This document shows positions 37,311 to 52,290 of a DNA stretch of 64,000 nucleotides, one piece after another (position 1 is the first letter of the stretch; each line of letters begins with the position of its first letter). Origin of the DNA: Moringa oleifera (taxonomy: Eukaryota; Streptophyta; Magnoliopsida; Brassicales; Moringaceae); assembly GCA_021397835.1 (NCBI GenBank), contig JAJFZO010000113.1:620001-684000 (forward strand), written 5' to 3'. The notes beneath the pieces were generated by a model. It was not told where the DNA came from and did no database searches. It was given only the letters and a program-made list of their open reading frames with translations. Made by a program: the position numbers and the translations under genes.

Positions 37311-40300
37311 ACCCATTTAATTATTAGGCTTAGATATATTTTAGGGCTAATTTTAGGTTTAATATTTTATTAGTCCCATTCATGTATTAAGCTCAATTAT
37401 ATAAGCCCAATTAATTACTAAATTCTACTATATATTAAGCCTAATTTTCATTTAGCCCAATTAAATCTTAGTCTCAATTATTTTTTGCTGTAACAAATTG
37501 TTATGCCCAATGAATTGTTTGATCCAATTAATTATTAGGTTCAATTACACATTAGGCTTAATTCCTTATTCAATCCATTTTGTTCTTGAGCCTAATTAGA
37601 TATTACTCCCAATTTTAGTGCAACGAATTGTTTGGTCTAATTTATTATTATGCTCAGTTACATATTAGGCCCAAATATTTTTATGATCTAATTAATTTTT
37701 TGGCCTAATTAATATACATTTGGTTAAGTTTTTTCTTCATTATTTCTTAGTTTCATGCATGATAGACCCAATTGTATCTTTGATCTTATTATTTATTATT
37801 AGATCTAATTTTATTTTGGAATTAATTATTTATAAAACTTAATTATATCTGGCTGTGGTTATAGTTTGGCCTAATTATATTTTAGGCCTAATTTGATCTT
37901 AAGTCCTTTATTAGACTTATGCATGTTAGGCTGAATATAACTACTTGACCCAGTTATATATTAAATCTGATAAATTATTTGACCTTACTTGTTATTAGGC
38001 CATTTCATTCTTAGACCTAATTATATATTAAGTTAAATTATTTATTAGTATTAATTATATATTAAGTCCCATTTTTATTAGACCAAAGTAAATCTTACAC
38101 CCAATTAGCCAATAAACTAATTAATTATTAGCATAAATTATATCTTAAAATAAATTATTATTCAGTAAAACTATATTTTAAGTCAAATCTAAGCCTATTT
38201 CCATTCTTAATTCAATAATTTATTAGTTCCAATTTTATATTAAGCCAAAATTTTAATTAATTTCAATCAAATCTTAAACTCAATTAATTATTAGGTGAAC
38301 TAAATTTTAAGTCAATTAATTATTAATCTCAAATAATTGTTAGGTCAAATTAATTATTTAGGCTCAATTATTTGTTGTCAGCCTAATAATTTCTTGGGTT
38401 CGTGCACAATAAGCACAATAATTATTCAATCCAATAATAGTAAGCTTAGTTATATGTTGGACTAATGCATGCTAGGCTTAATTATGTGTAAATTCAAGTT
38501 ATTTATTAAGTCTAATACCTCAGGTTTAGTTATATTCGACTCATTACATCGTAGGCCTAATTATATCTAAAACCTATTTATATGGTATGTCAAATTTTTT
38601 AAGTTCAATTAGATTTTAGGCCCTACTAATTCCAAGTTCAATTAGATCTTAGGCCCTACTAATTCCAAGTACAGTTATATCTTAGCTCATATTATTTACT
38701 AAGCCTCATTATACATCGAATTATTTCTTGGGCTCATGCACGTTAGCCTCATTAATTCGATCTCATTAATTGATAACTATTTTTAGGTCTTATTATATAT
38801 TCATCCCAATATTTTATAATGCCCAACTAATTTTTAAAAACAATTAAATCTAAAGCCTAATTATCTATTGGGCCAGTTTAGTTCTCATGCCTAACTGTAT
38901 ATTATGGCCAATTATTTATTAGGTCAAATTATATATTAAGCCTAATTTATATTATATCCAATCAATTCTTAAGGCTAATTACTTATAAGGCTTAATGAAT
39001 CATAGGTCCAATTAATTGTTAGAATCAAATACATATTTAGCTTAATTAAAGTTTGGGTTTAATTAATAAATATTAAACCTAATTAGTTATTTGGCTTAAT
39101 TAATCTTTGTGTAATTATATTTTTTGTTCAACTATAATGTGGGTTCAATAAATTGTTAATATGAACTACATATTTGGCCCAATCAATTTTTAGGTCCAAT
39201 TAATAAATGTTAAACTCAATTAGTTACTTATTTCAATTCATTTTTATGTCCAATTATATCTTATATTCAATTATAATTTGGATCCAATTAGATTTTAGAC
39301 TTAAATCATTTCTAAGCCCAATTATTTAATGGGTTTATGTACATTATGGCCGATTATATCTTAGGTTCAATTAAATTTTGGACCTTATTAATTTTAATCA
39401 TAGTTAAATTTTGAGCAATTAATTACGAGGCTTAATTAATTCTTAGACGTAATTTATAGTTAGCTCTTTAATAGTTAAGTTCAATTATATCTTATACCAA
39501 ATTATATCTTAAACTCCATTAATTCTTGGGCTCAAATATATTGTTAGGCTAAATTACATATGAAGCCGAACTTTTTGTTAGGTGTGATTAAATATTAGAC
39601 CTAAACTAATTCTTTAGCAAAAGGAAGTTTTAGGCCCACTTAATTATTAAAGATTAATTGTTAGGATATAATTATTTGCTAAGTTTAATTAATTATTATG
39701 CTCAATTACATCTTAAATCTAATATTTTATTTGGCTCAACCATATATTAAGCTCAATTATATATTAAGTTCAATTTTTTATTAAACCTAAATAAATTCTA
39801 AATTAATTAACTATTTGGCCGAATATATAGTTAGGTCTAATTGATTGTTTCACTCAACTACACATTAGGCTGACAATATATTAGGCTCATTTTATCTTTA
39901 TTGACAATTATATATTAAGTCTAATTTTTTATTAGATCCAAATTAAATTTAAGTCAAATTCATTACATGGCGTAACAAATTATTTGGTCAAATTAATCGC
40001 TAAAATCAAATACTTATTAGGTTAACTAATTTTATGTTTCATTAATATAAGTTAACCTCAATTTGTTCATAATTTAGACCCAATATCTGAGACTCAATTA
40101 ATTCATAGGTCTAAATATCTGTCAGGTTCATGCATACTAGCTCAATTAATTACTGGACCCAATTATATCTTAATCCAATTAATTATTAGGTCAGTTTATA
40201 TCTTAAGCTCAATATGTATTAAGTTCATTTCATTCTTAAGCCCAATTTTTATTATATCCAATTAAAACTTAGAACTAACTAATTCTTGAGCACAATTACT

Positions 40301-43300
40301 TATCAAGTTCAATTAATTCTAAAACTTAATTTCATCTAAGATTTAATTATTTATTAAACTCATTTTGTTTACTGACTTATTTTTATAGTAAGTTCAATTA
40401 TTTAAACCCAATCATATTTTCACTCATAAACCCAATTATGCCTAATAATTCTTTGTGCTCAATTAATATACATTATGCCTAAACCGTTCTTAAACCCAAT
40501 TATTTATTGGGTGCACGATAAACTCAAATTAAGTATTAATCCCATTAAATATTATGTCTAATCATATTTTTTGGCCATTATACACGAAGCTCGTTTATAT
40601 ATTAGGCCCAATTATATCTCAAATTCAATTATAATTGTTTCATTATATCAGAAATCTAATTGTATATGGGGCCTAATTATATCATATGCCTAATTTTTTA
40701 AGCCCAATTAATTTTAAGTCTATATATCTTAAATCATATATTTGTTAGGCCCAATTATATACGTAGATTTATTTCTTGGACTCATGCATATTAAAGTAAT
40801 TAATTTGATCTCATTGATAGCCCAACTAATTCTCAAGCATAATTAATTGTTCGGTCAAATTATACACCAAGCATAATTGTTTCTTAAACCTAATAAATCT
40901 TACACCTAATTAGCGATTAGCCATAACGAACTATTAGATCTAATAAATTGTTAATATCAATTACATATTCCACTCAATCAAATATTAGATCCAATTAATT
41001 TGCAGGCCGAATTATTATATTTCAAGTCCAATTAATTATTGTTATCAATTATATATTGAGTTCACTTTTAATTTGGTTCTAGTTATATCTTTAAGCTTAA
41101 CTCATTTTTCAATATAATATATTCATTCATGCATACTATGCCCATTTTTATCTTAAGCCGAACTAAATATTGGATCTAATTATATTTTAGGTCACAATAT
41201 TTATTAGTCTCATTTTGTACTAAAACTCAATTATAGATAAAGCTCAATTATTTATTAAGCTTAATTATATAATCTGTTTTTTTGTGAAACTCAATAAAAT
41301 ATTCGATTCAATTAATTATTAGTCACAACTAAATCTTTGGCTAATTAATTATTATACTCAAATGATTGTTAGGCCTAATTAATTATTTGCATCTTCAATT
41401 GTTAGGCATAAGTACATCCCAAGTCGAATTATATTTTAGACCCATACATCTATCAAGCCCAATTATATATGAAATTCAAATTTTTGTTAAGCCCAACTAA
41501 TTTTTATGTAAAAACTTAGGCTCCATTAGTAGATTCAATTAAATTCAAATTCATTTTTGGACGTTAGGCTAAATTCATTCTTAAGCCCAATTATTTTTTA
41601 GGTTCATGCACGATAGATCGAATAAATTATTAGACGTTATAGATGTTAGGCCAAATTAATTAATAAGCTCCATTTTGTGTCAAGTTCGATTACATATGAG
41701 ATCTAATTATACCATATGTCTAATTTTTTTGGTATAATTAATTTTATGTCTAATTATATCTTAGGTCATACTATTTACCAAGCCCAATTACATGTCAAAT
41801 TATTTTTTGAACTCATGCACGTTAGGCAAATTAATTGTGTCAAATTAAGTAATAAACGCAATTATATTTTCGACCTTACTATTTTAGACCAAATTATGTA
41901 TTAAGTCCAAATTTTGATAAGACCTAATAAAATAATAGGTTCAACTATTTTTTATGGACTATTAACTCTTAGATTGAATTAATTGTTGAGTCCAATTAAT
42001 TGTCAAATTCAATTAAATCGTAGGCCTAATTATTTATTAGATCAAATTATATATTCAATCTTAATTTTGTTATACCTAATCAAATCATAGACCTAATTAA
42101 TTATTAGATCCAATGAGTTGCTAGGTATAATTAATATAATTAGGTAAAATTTAATTGAGATTAACAATTAATTGTGCCTAGTAACTCATTATTAATCTAA
42201 TTAAATTTAACCTAATTAAATATTAGATCCAATTAATTTTATGCTCAATTAATAAATATTAGACTCAATTAGTTATCAGACCCAATTAATTATTGTGCTT
42301 AATTATATCTTAAGTTCAATTATAATTTGGTTTTAATTATATATCTTAGGCTCAATTCATTTTAAAGCCCAATTATGTATTTAGTTCATGCACACTATGC
42401 TTAATTTTATATTAGGTCTAATTAAATCTTAGACTTATTAAATTTTATGTCAATTTATTTGTTAGTCTCATTTGGTTATTAGACCAATTATATAGCAAGC
42501 AAAATTATTTCTCAAGTGTAATTATATATTAAACCAAAATTTTTGTTAAAATTCAATGTTAACCCCAATTGTATTTTAGTTCTAATTATTTGTTAGTCTT
42601 ATTTGGATTTTACATCCAATTTTAAATCTACTAGGTCTAATTATATATTAAATCTAATTTTTTTATTAAGCTCAATTAAATCTTATTCCCCATTAATTTT
42701 AAGCAAAATCAAATTTCATATCAAGTTAGATATGAGACGTAATTAATTATTTGACCTAGTTAATTGTTAGACCCAATTAAATTAGTGGGGGTTAAAATAT
42801 ATTTTAAACCTAATTATTTATTGAGCCTAATTATAAATTAAGTATATTTATTTATTAAACCAAATTAACTATGCCTAACTAATTCTTAGTCATAATTAAA
42901 TTTTAAACTCAATTAATTATTTGACTTAATTATTTGCTAGGTTTAATTAACTATTAAGTTTAATGAATTGTTTGCTCCAATTAATTTTTCTGCTTAATTA
43001 CGCATTATGCTCAATTGTTTATTAGGCACATTCATTCTCATGTCCATTTACATCTTAAGCTCAATTTCTTTTATTAACTTTTAATTAAATTTTGATTTAA
43101 ATAATTATTTCACTTAATAAATTGTTTGATCTAATTAATTGTTAAGCTTAATTACATATCAAGCCCAATTATTTTCTTGGTTCAATCAATTCTTATGCCC
43201 ATTAATGCATGATAGGCTAAATTTGTTTTAGGGTTGATTTATTTCTCAGTTTCATATATGATAGAGTTAATTATTTCTTAAACACTATTATTTATTATTA

Positions 43301-43440
43301 GATCGAAATATCTATTGGACTATATAGCCCAATTATATTTTAAATTTAATTAAAATTTGGTTTCAATTATATCTTAAGCCTAATTTGTTTTAGGTTCAAT
43401 TATTCATTAAGTCCATGCATGCATGCAAGGTTCATTTAAT
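37311..43440 (+). repeat. 17-bp satellite array, forward orientation
   Basis: About 6.1 kb of forward monomers. 38.5-40.3 kb follows 13.8-16.0 kb, and 40.4-43.2 kb follows 8.1-10.96 kb. At about 38,600-38,665 a ~33-bp segment (ATTAGATCTTAGGCCCTACT) is tandemly doubled. The 62-codon frame at 41,716-41,904 is an accidental frame through monomers, paralogous to that at 22,495. No gene is seen. Confidence 0.8.
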
Positions 43441-43735
43441 TATTGATCCAATTTTAGAATTTGAAGCCAAGTTCTATGTGATCAATGCCGACACTTTCTA
43501 CACTTTTAAGAGGGCCATAGCTCCACGACTATTACGTGGTGCCTTCAACACTCTACCAGTGCTTGAAGTAAAAATGGGAAGATGATGAGTATAGATAGAG
43601 ATCTTAAACCCTTCAGCCTCAACTAAATCAAATACGAAGACGTGAGATACTTCTTCGAAGCCTCTACAAAAGAAAGAGTCACAAAGAAGAAGAATCCGAA
43701 GGGAAAAGGGAAACAAAAGCAATCTCCACCGATCT
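43441..43735 (+). pseudogene. exon fragment with lysine-rich tail, copy C (longer)
   Basis: A GC-richer island interrupts the array. From about 43,450 the + strand reads EFEAKFYVINADTFYTFKRA and then IAPRLLRGAFNTLPVLEVKM before tandem stops at about 43,588. A different frame from about 43,601 reads DLKPFSLN, a stop, then YEDVRYFFEASTKERVTKKK, a Lys/Gly-rich stretch and a stop at about 43,735. Gene-like composition and the shared second half at 15,926 suggest two exons or a frameshifted single exon of one plant protein. I cannot name the family. The opposite strand also has a 74-codon open frame (43,498-43,722), which I read as a shadow. There is no promoter or start context, and the copy is clearly broken. 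Confidence 0.5.
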
Positions 43736-44431
43736 AATTACATTTTAGACTTAATTATATATTAAGCACATTTAGTTTTCATTCCCAATTATATATTAAG
43801 CTTAATTATTTATCAAAATAAATTATATATTAAACTTAATTTTGTATTGTACGCAATTAATTCTTAAACAACAATTAATTATATCTTGGACTCATTAAGT
43901 ATTCATCCCAATTAACCATTAGGACAAATTAATTTTGTACTCAATTACATCTTACACCTAATTAGTTATACAATCCATTTCATTCCTAGGTCTAATAATA
44001 TATTAAGCTCAATTATTTATTGAGCTCTATTATTCAGCTTGACTAATTAAGTTTAATTATTTATAAGACAGTTATATGTTAAGTATAATTATTGCAAGCT
44101 GAATTTATTCTTTGGGCTAATCATTAGGCTCATGCATGCTCAAATAGTTCTCAAGCATAATTATGTCTCAAGGCCAATTAATTGTTATTTCCAACTATAT
44201 TTTAGGTATAATTATTTATTTGATCTAGTTCATTCTTAGGCTCAATTATATATTAAACTATATTATTTGTTAAGCTCGATTAAATATTGTGCAAAATTCA
44301 TTTCTAGATGGATCATCTATGATATCATAGGCTTAAATAATTATTGGGTCCATCCATATCTTATGCGCAATTATATTTTATGGTAAATTATTTGTTAAGG
44401 TTATTTCTTCCTTAGGCTCATTATATGTTAA
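43736..44431 (+). repeat. 17-bp satellite array, forward orientation
   Basis: Forward monomers equivalent to 16,061-16,757, ending at the switch module. No gene is seen. Confidence 0.78.
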
Positions 44432-44598
44432 GATCAAAGAAAATTTTCAGCGAAGTTACATCATTTCATTCCTAATACCATTCCTTCAAAAGACGATATC
44501 AAGTTTGGGTTTAAGGGTCAAGCTTTTTGATTTAGGGTTTTAATTGTTAGCATTTTAGGCATTCAGTGTTAAAGTGTAGGGGTCTTAGCATAATTGAG
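44432..44598. other. orientation-switch module with TTTAGGG-like repeats, copy C
   Basis: Third copy of the module at 11,180 and 16,758, with the same ATCAAAGAAAATTTTCAGC start and the same TTTAGGGTTTTAATTG telomere-like text. Confidence 0.7.
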
Positions 44599-46740
44599 CA
44601 CAAAATATAACTAGCCATATAATTAATATGATCCAAGATATGATTTGATCAATAATAATTAGGCTTGGCATGCTAATGCTAAGCCTAACAACAAATTAAA
44701 CCTAACAATACATTAGGTTTGACAATTCGTTGGGTTAAATAGTTAAATAAGCTTAGCATTTAATTTAATTTAATAAAAAGTTACACTTAATATATAATTA
44801 AGCTTAATAAATAATTAGGTTTAATATATAATTAGATTAAATAAAATGTTGGACCTACTATATAATTCAGATTAATAAATAATTTAGCCTAACAATTAAT
44901 TGAATATTCTATCTAAAAATTTGTTGAACTTATTAATTAATAATATGGCCTAATAAAAAGTTGAGCTGCGCATATAATTGGATCTAACATATATTTAAGC
45001 TCAATAATTTACTTGGTCTAAGATATAATTGAGTTTGAGATGTAATGAAGTTTAAATAATTAATTAAACCTAACAATTAATATAGCTAGCCTAAGTTATT
45101 GAGTTCAAGATTTAATTGTAACTAACAGTTAATTAGACATAAGATTTAATAAAGTCAAATTAAAGATTGAGCTTAATATATAATTAGAGGTCATAAATAG
45201 TTGGGCTGAATTTGTAAATAAGTCTAAGAAAAAAATGAGATAAATAAATAATTGAGCTTAAAATATAATTGGACATAATATGCTTAAAACCCAATGCAAA
45301 ATTAAACCTATTAATGAATTAAGCCTAATATATGATTGTATATAAATTATAATTGAATTTAAGATCTAATTCAGCATAATAACTAATTGTGCTTAGCATT
45401 TATTAATCAGTACTAAAAATTAATTTGATCTAATGAATAATTGAGTCCAATGTGTAATTAAGTTTAATAATTAATTTGACCTAACAATTCATTAGGCTTA
45501 TCAATTTATTGGGTTAAACAATTAATTAAGTCTAGAATTTAATAATATTTAATAAAAATGGGGCTTAATATATAATTCAATTTAATAAATTAATTGGATC
45601 TAATATATAATTAGACCTAAGATGTAATTGAGTCTAATAATTCATTGATCCTAGCAAATAATTTGGCTTAACATTTAATTGAGTCTAGTGATTAATTGTG
45701 CCTAAGATTTAATTCAATATCAAAATTAATTAGACTAGGTTAAAAGTTGTTATTTGCATATAATCGAGTCTAATAAGAATTTGATAAAAAAAGATGTTAG
45801 ATCTTAATAGTTAACTAGGTATATATTTGAGCTTATGATGTAAATGAATCTAACATTGAATAACCTAACAATTCATTAGTACAACAACTAATTAATCTTA
45901 GTAATTAATTAGGTTCAATATTTAACTATAATTAAAATTTAATTAGGCCTAAGATTTAATCGAATTTAATAAAAAAAAATTAGATTTAATATATACTAAG
46001 GTCTAATAAATAACTAGGTAAATGACACTAATAAATAATTAATCTTAAAATATAATTGTGCTCAAAATTTAATTTAACAAAAGATATAATTGGGTGTAAC
46101 ATACATAAACCTTGTATGTAATTGAATCTAGGATATATAATTGAACCTAAACTACAATTAAAGTTATAATATAATTGAGCGTAATAGTTAATTGTGCCTA
46201 ACAATTATTAATTAGACCTCAAAATTAATTAGATTTAATATTTAATCGAGTTAAATAAGATCAACAATTAATTAAACTTAGTAATTCATTAAGCTTAATA
46301 ACTAATTAAGCTTAACATTTGAGTAGGTCTAATTATAAAAAAAGGTTGAGTATAAAATTTGATCTAATAAATAATTAGTCTTAATAATTAGGTCTAAAAC
46401 CTAAATTGGGCCAATAAATATGGGCTTGAGATTTAATTGTGCTTAAGAATTAAGGTTAAGATATAATTGAGGTTAACAATTAATTGTGCCTAAAAATAAT
46501 TGTACCTAAGACATAGTTAGGCCAAAATATTTAATTTAGCTTAATATATAATTTATTCTATTAAATAATTAAACTTAATATATTATTGGGCCTAAGAATG
46601 AAATAGGCTTAATATATAATTGATCTTTAATATAATTAAACTCAACAGTTTATTAGATTTAAGATATAATCGTGAGTAATTAATTGGAGCTAGCATACAT
46701 AAACTCAATAATTATTGGGCCCAAACTATAATTAGACTTA
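44599..46740 (-). repeat. 17-bp satellite array, reverse orientation (shortened)
   Basis: Reverse monomers equivalent to 16,927-19,560, but with about 440 bp missing just after 44,660 and a further gap near 45,265. Reverts to forward near 46,760. Confidence 0.8.
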
Positions 46741-49700
46741 GATATAATAAATATTATCTCTAATTAATTATTGAGTTTAATTATATCTTGGGCAATGTAC
46801 ATTAGGCTTAATTACATATCAAGCCAAATTATTTATTAAGCCTAATTATGTTATATATCATATTTTTTTAGATATAATTAGATCTCAAGCCCAATTAATT
46901 TTAAGTTTAATTATTTTAGGTCATATTATTTGTGTCCAAGTAATTACATGCACGAATTATTTAATCAAATTAATTTTCAGAATCAATTATATATTAGGCC
47001 CAATTAATTTTTATGCGCTATTAATATAAATTAATCTCAATTTATGTATAATTTGAGCCCAATTACATCTGATATCTAATTTGTTTAAATATTTATTGAG
47101 CTCATGCATGTCAACCCAATTATATCTTAATCCATTTAATTGTTAAGCTCATTTATATCTGAAGCTCAATTATATAATTAAGTCCATTTTATTCTTCGGT
47201 TCGATTTTTTATTAGATTTAATTAAATTCATATTGTCATTTGACTTATTTTATGTTAAGTTCAATTATATAAATGATGTAATTTATATTAAATCAAATTT
47301 TTATTAAGTCCAATTCATAATTTGGGCTCATAAATCCAATGAATTGTTATGACCAATTATTACTTGGGCCTAATTAATTGTTAGGCTCAACTTTAAGCCC
47401 AACTTATTCTTAAGCCCAATTATTTATTGTGCCAAGCACAATAGACTCAAATTAGTTATTAAACACATTAAATTAAGCATAATTTATTATTAAATCCAAT
47501 TATATTTTGGGCTATGCACACAAGTGCAATTATATTTCAAGTTCCATTATAATTAGCCCATTATATCACAAGCATAATTATATCATATGTCTTAATTTTT
47601 TAAGCCCAATTAAATCTTAGGTCAATTAATTTTAAGTCGATATATCTTGGGTTATTTTTTTTGTTAAGCCCAATTATATACGTAGAATTAATTTTGGGAT
47701 ACATTCATGTTAATCTAATTAATTTGGTCCAATTAATTAATAAGCCCAACTAATTCTCAAGCACTATTAATTGTTATGGCCAATTAATTATTCGACAAAA
47801 TTATATACAAAGTTGAATTTTTTTTTAAACACAATCAAATTTTAAACCTAATTAGTTATTAGGCACAATGAATTATTTGGTCAAACAAATTGTTAATCTC
47901 AATTACGTATTCGACTCAGTTAAATATTAAATCAAATAAGTTTTTGGACCTAATTATTACATTTTAGATCCAATTATAATTTCGTTAAATTCATTTCTTG
48001 GCACAATATATTACATTAAGTATATACACGTTATGCCCACTTTTATCTTAAGCACAACTAAATATTGGACGTAATTATATTTTAGGTTCAGATATTTATT
48101 AGTCTCATTTCATTCTTAAACCCACTTATAAATTAAGCTTAATTATATATTAAATTAATTTTTTATTATTCGATTCAATTAATTATTAGTAATAACTAAA
48201 TTTTCGATCCAATTAATTATTAGATGCAATTAATAATTAGACCTAATAAATTATTTAGATCTTTAATTGTTGTGCTTATCTACATCTCAAGCTCAATTAT
48301 ATTTCAAACCCACATATTTATTAGGTCTAATTATATATGAAATTCAGATTTTTGTTATGCTTAATGAGATACTAGGCAAACTAATTCTTATGTAGCATCA
48401 AATCCTAGGCTTAATTAATTAGTAGACTCAATTAAATTCTTAGCTTCACTATTTTGTTAGTTTCAATTTAAGCCTAATTTTTTATTAAGCTCGATTATAT
48501 ATCGAGCTTATTTTTTTTATTAAACTCAATTAAATCTTAAGTTTAATTAATTTTGGCTCAACGAATTGTTAGATCTAATTAGTTATTAGACCCAATTTTG
48601 CATTAGGTTTAATTTTTAATTAGACTTAATTAAATCTTAGGCCAATCAATTTTTAGTTACAATTAAATCTTAAACATAATTCATTGTTTGGTTCAATTAA
48701 CTGTTAGGCTAAACTACATCATAAACTCAATTATTTACGGTACAATTAATTTTTAGGTCTAATTAATATACAATTGGCTAAATTTTCTCGTAGACTGAAT
48801 TATTTCTTAGTTTCATACACAATAAACTGAATTATATCTTGGGCCCAATTATTTATACGCCTTAAGTATATCTTAAGTCCAATTATATTTTAGTCTAATT
48901 TATTTTTAGGTTCAATTAATTATGGGCTTAATTATATCTTAAATCTAATTAATGATTGGATTTAATTATATTTTAATCCCAATCATATATAATGCTTAGT
49001 TGGTTCTTAGATCCAATTATATATTAAGCATAATTATGTATTAAGATCAATGATATATTAACTCTAATTTTTATTAGGCTTAAATAAATCTTAAACTTGC
49101 ACTTTGGCACAATTAAATCATAGGTCCAACTAAGTGTTAGACTCAAATAAATCTTACCCTTGTAATATTAAGTCAACTCAATTCTTAGACCTTGTTATAT
49201 ATTGAGGTTAATTATTTGATAGTTTAATTTTTTATTAGGCTTAACCAAAATCCTAAGCCTAACTAATTGTTAGCTAATTTTACATTAAGTACAATTATTT
49301 AAGTGGATTGATTATACATTGAGGCAAAATTTTTATTAAGAGCTTAATTAATTATTGGACCCATTGAATATCTAGGCTTAATTATTTTTTCTGTCCAACT
49401 AATTCTTAGCCCAATTTGTTTAAACCCAAACTCATTCTTAAGTTTAATTATTTTTTAGGTTCATGCAAGATATGTCAAATACATTATTAGATCTTATAGA
49501 TATTAGGTCCAATTAATTATTAGCCTCAATTATATCTCAAATCTAATTATATTTGCCCTATTATATTATAGGCTATGAGATCTAATTATATCATATGTCC
49601 AATTTTTATGACCTAATCAATTTTAAGCTAATTATATCTTAAATTATAATATTTATTAGGCTCAATTACACATCGAATTATTTTTTGAACTTTTGCACGT

Positions 49701-52290
49701 TAGCCAATTCAACATGGTTAAATTAAGTAATAGGCCTAATTACATCTTCGGCCCAATTATTCCTAAGACCAAATTATAAATTAAGCCAAATTTTTATAAG
49801 GCTCAATTAAATCTTAGGCCAAATTAATTGTTAAGTTTAATTAATTATTAAATTCAATTAAACGTATATTTATTGATCAAATTATATATTGAGTCTTAAT
49901 TTTTTATTAGACCTAATCAAATCATAAACCAAATTAATTATCAAGTCCAATGAGTTTCTAGGTCCAATTAATAGTTAATCTCAATTACATATTCGATCTA
50001 ATTAAATATTAGATCTGATTAATTTTATACCTAATTCATAAAATTAGGCACAATCAATTATTTAGTCCAATTAATTATTATGTTTAATTATATCTTAAGC
50101 TCAATTATAATTTTGATACAATTATATCTTACGCTCAATCATTTTTATACCCAATAATGTATTTAGTTAATGCATGCTACATTTAATCGTATATTAGATC
50201 TAATTAAATTGAATGTTAATTTATTAATTAGTTTCATTTTGTCTCTTAGGGCCAATTATAGATTAAGCAAAATTATTTTTTAGGCCTAATTATGTATTAA
50301 GTATAATTTTTTGGTAGGGGTCAATTCAATCTTAACCCTAATTATTTGTTAGTTTTCTTTCATTTGTACATTTAATTATAAATCTATTTAGCCTAATTAT
50401 ATATAAAATCTTATTTTTTTCGTTAGGCTCAATTAAATCTTGATCACAACTAAAATTTGCATCCAATTAACTATGAGGTGCAATTAATTGTTCCACCTAA
50501 TTATGTCACTAATTTTTAGGATAGATGACATATCAAATTCTCTTATATTCTAGCCTCAGTTAATTAGTAGGCTTAAACAAATTGTATTCATGATCATTTA
50601 TTAAATCCAATTATATATTAAACCTTTTTATTGTTAAGCCAAATTAATAGTTAGGCCAAATTAACTCTTAGACAATATTAAATCTTGTCCTAATAAATAA
50701 TTAAACATAATTAATTATTAGGTCTAATTATTTTTAGATTTAATTAACTATTGGGTTCAATTACATCTTAGATCCAATATTTTATTCAACCCAATTACGT
50801 ATTGTGCTAATTGTTTATTGAGCTTAAGTATCTATTAAACTCAATTTTCTGTTAATGTCAAAATAAATTAAAGGCTCAGTTAATTATTTGATCGAATGAA
50901 TTACTAGGCACAATGAATTATTAGTTCCAATTAGATGTTATGCTCAATTATTCATTATGCCAATTTATATCTTAAGCCCAATTTATTATGAATCTCAACG
51001 AAATCTTTGGATTAATTAATTACTTTTCACTATAAAATGTTTAGTTTAATTAATTATTAGACTTAATTATATATTAAACTCAATTATTTTTATGGTCTAA
51101 TTAATATACAATAGGCTAAATTTCTTCTAAGATTGATTTATTTTCCAGTTCCACGTCAAATAGACTCAATCATTTGTTAGACATTATTTATTGTTAGATC
51201 GAAAGATCTATTACACCCAATAATTTTTTAAGTTTAATTAAAATTTGTGTCCAATTATATCTTAGGCTTAATTTGTTTCCATGTTCAATTATTTTTTGAG
51301 CCAATGCATGCTAGGTCCAATTAATTATTAGCCTTATTATTTTTAAATTTAATTAATTGTTGGATCCAATTATATTTTATCTAAGTTTATATTATGCTCA
51401 TTTAATTCTTAGTCTTAATTATATATTAAGCCTAATTATTCATAAGGATCAATTACATATTAACTAAATTTTTGATTGAACGCAATTAATTGCTAAGTAC
51501 AATTAAATATTAACCTTAATTAATTTTTTGTCTCAATTAAAAATTAGGTTAAATTAATTTTTAGGCTCAATTACATTTTACACATACTTAATTGTAGAGC
51601 CTATTTCAATTTTAAGGCTAATTATATGTTTAGACCCAATTAATTATTAGGCTTGATTAATGAAGTCTAATTATTTATAAAGCATAATTATATATTAAGT
51701 TTAATAGTCATTTTAGCTCTAATTATATCTAGGTTGAATTCATTTTTCAACCCAATTATTTATTAGGCTCATGCATGCTAAACTCAATTTGTTATTAAAT
51801 GCAGTTCTATCTTAAGGTTAATTAATTATTGGACCTAATTATATTTTAGATATAATTATTTGTTTAACCTATTGTACTCTTAGGATCAACTATATTATTT
51901 GTTAGGCCCAATTCATTTTTAAATGGAACATTCATGCTAAGTCCAATTATATCTTAGGTTTAAATAATTATTGAGTTCAATTACATCTTAAGCCTAATTA
52001 TATTTTAGAGTAAATTATTCGTTAAGGCTTTTTTTTTGCTTAGGCATATTATATATTAAGATCGATGTATATATTAGGCCTGATAATCTCATGAATTCTT
52101 TGGTACATTTATACCTCTAGCACATTTAATTATTAGTATTAGTTAATTGGTATGCCTAATAAAATTTTAGGTCCAATAATCATGATGCTCCAAGTATATT
52201 TTATGCCTAATTATGTGTTAGGTCCACTTCATTCGTAGGCCCCATAATTTCTTATTTCATGCTTGATATGCATAACTAATTCAAATTATG
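46741..52290 (+). repeat. 17-bp satellite array, forward orientation
   Basis: Forward monomers equivalent to 19,561-25,213. No gene is seen. Small deletions relative to B are visible, for example at 49,115 and 49,380. Confidence 0.82.

Noticed and set aside
43498..43722. 74-codon minus-strand open frame
   Set aside because: Overlaps the plus-strand exon fragment, whose frames look more protein-like; the F/L/S-rich start is the complement of the Lys-rich plus-strand codons.
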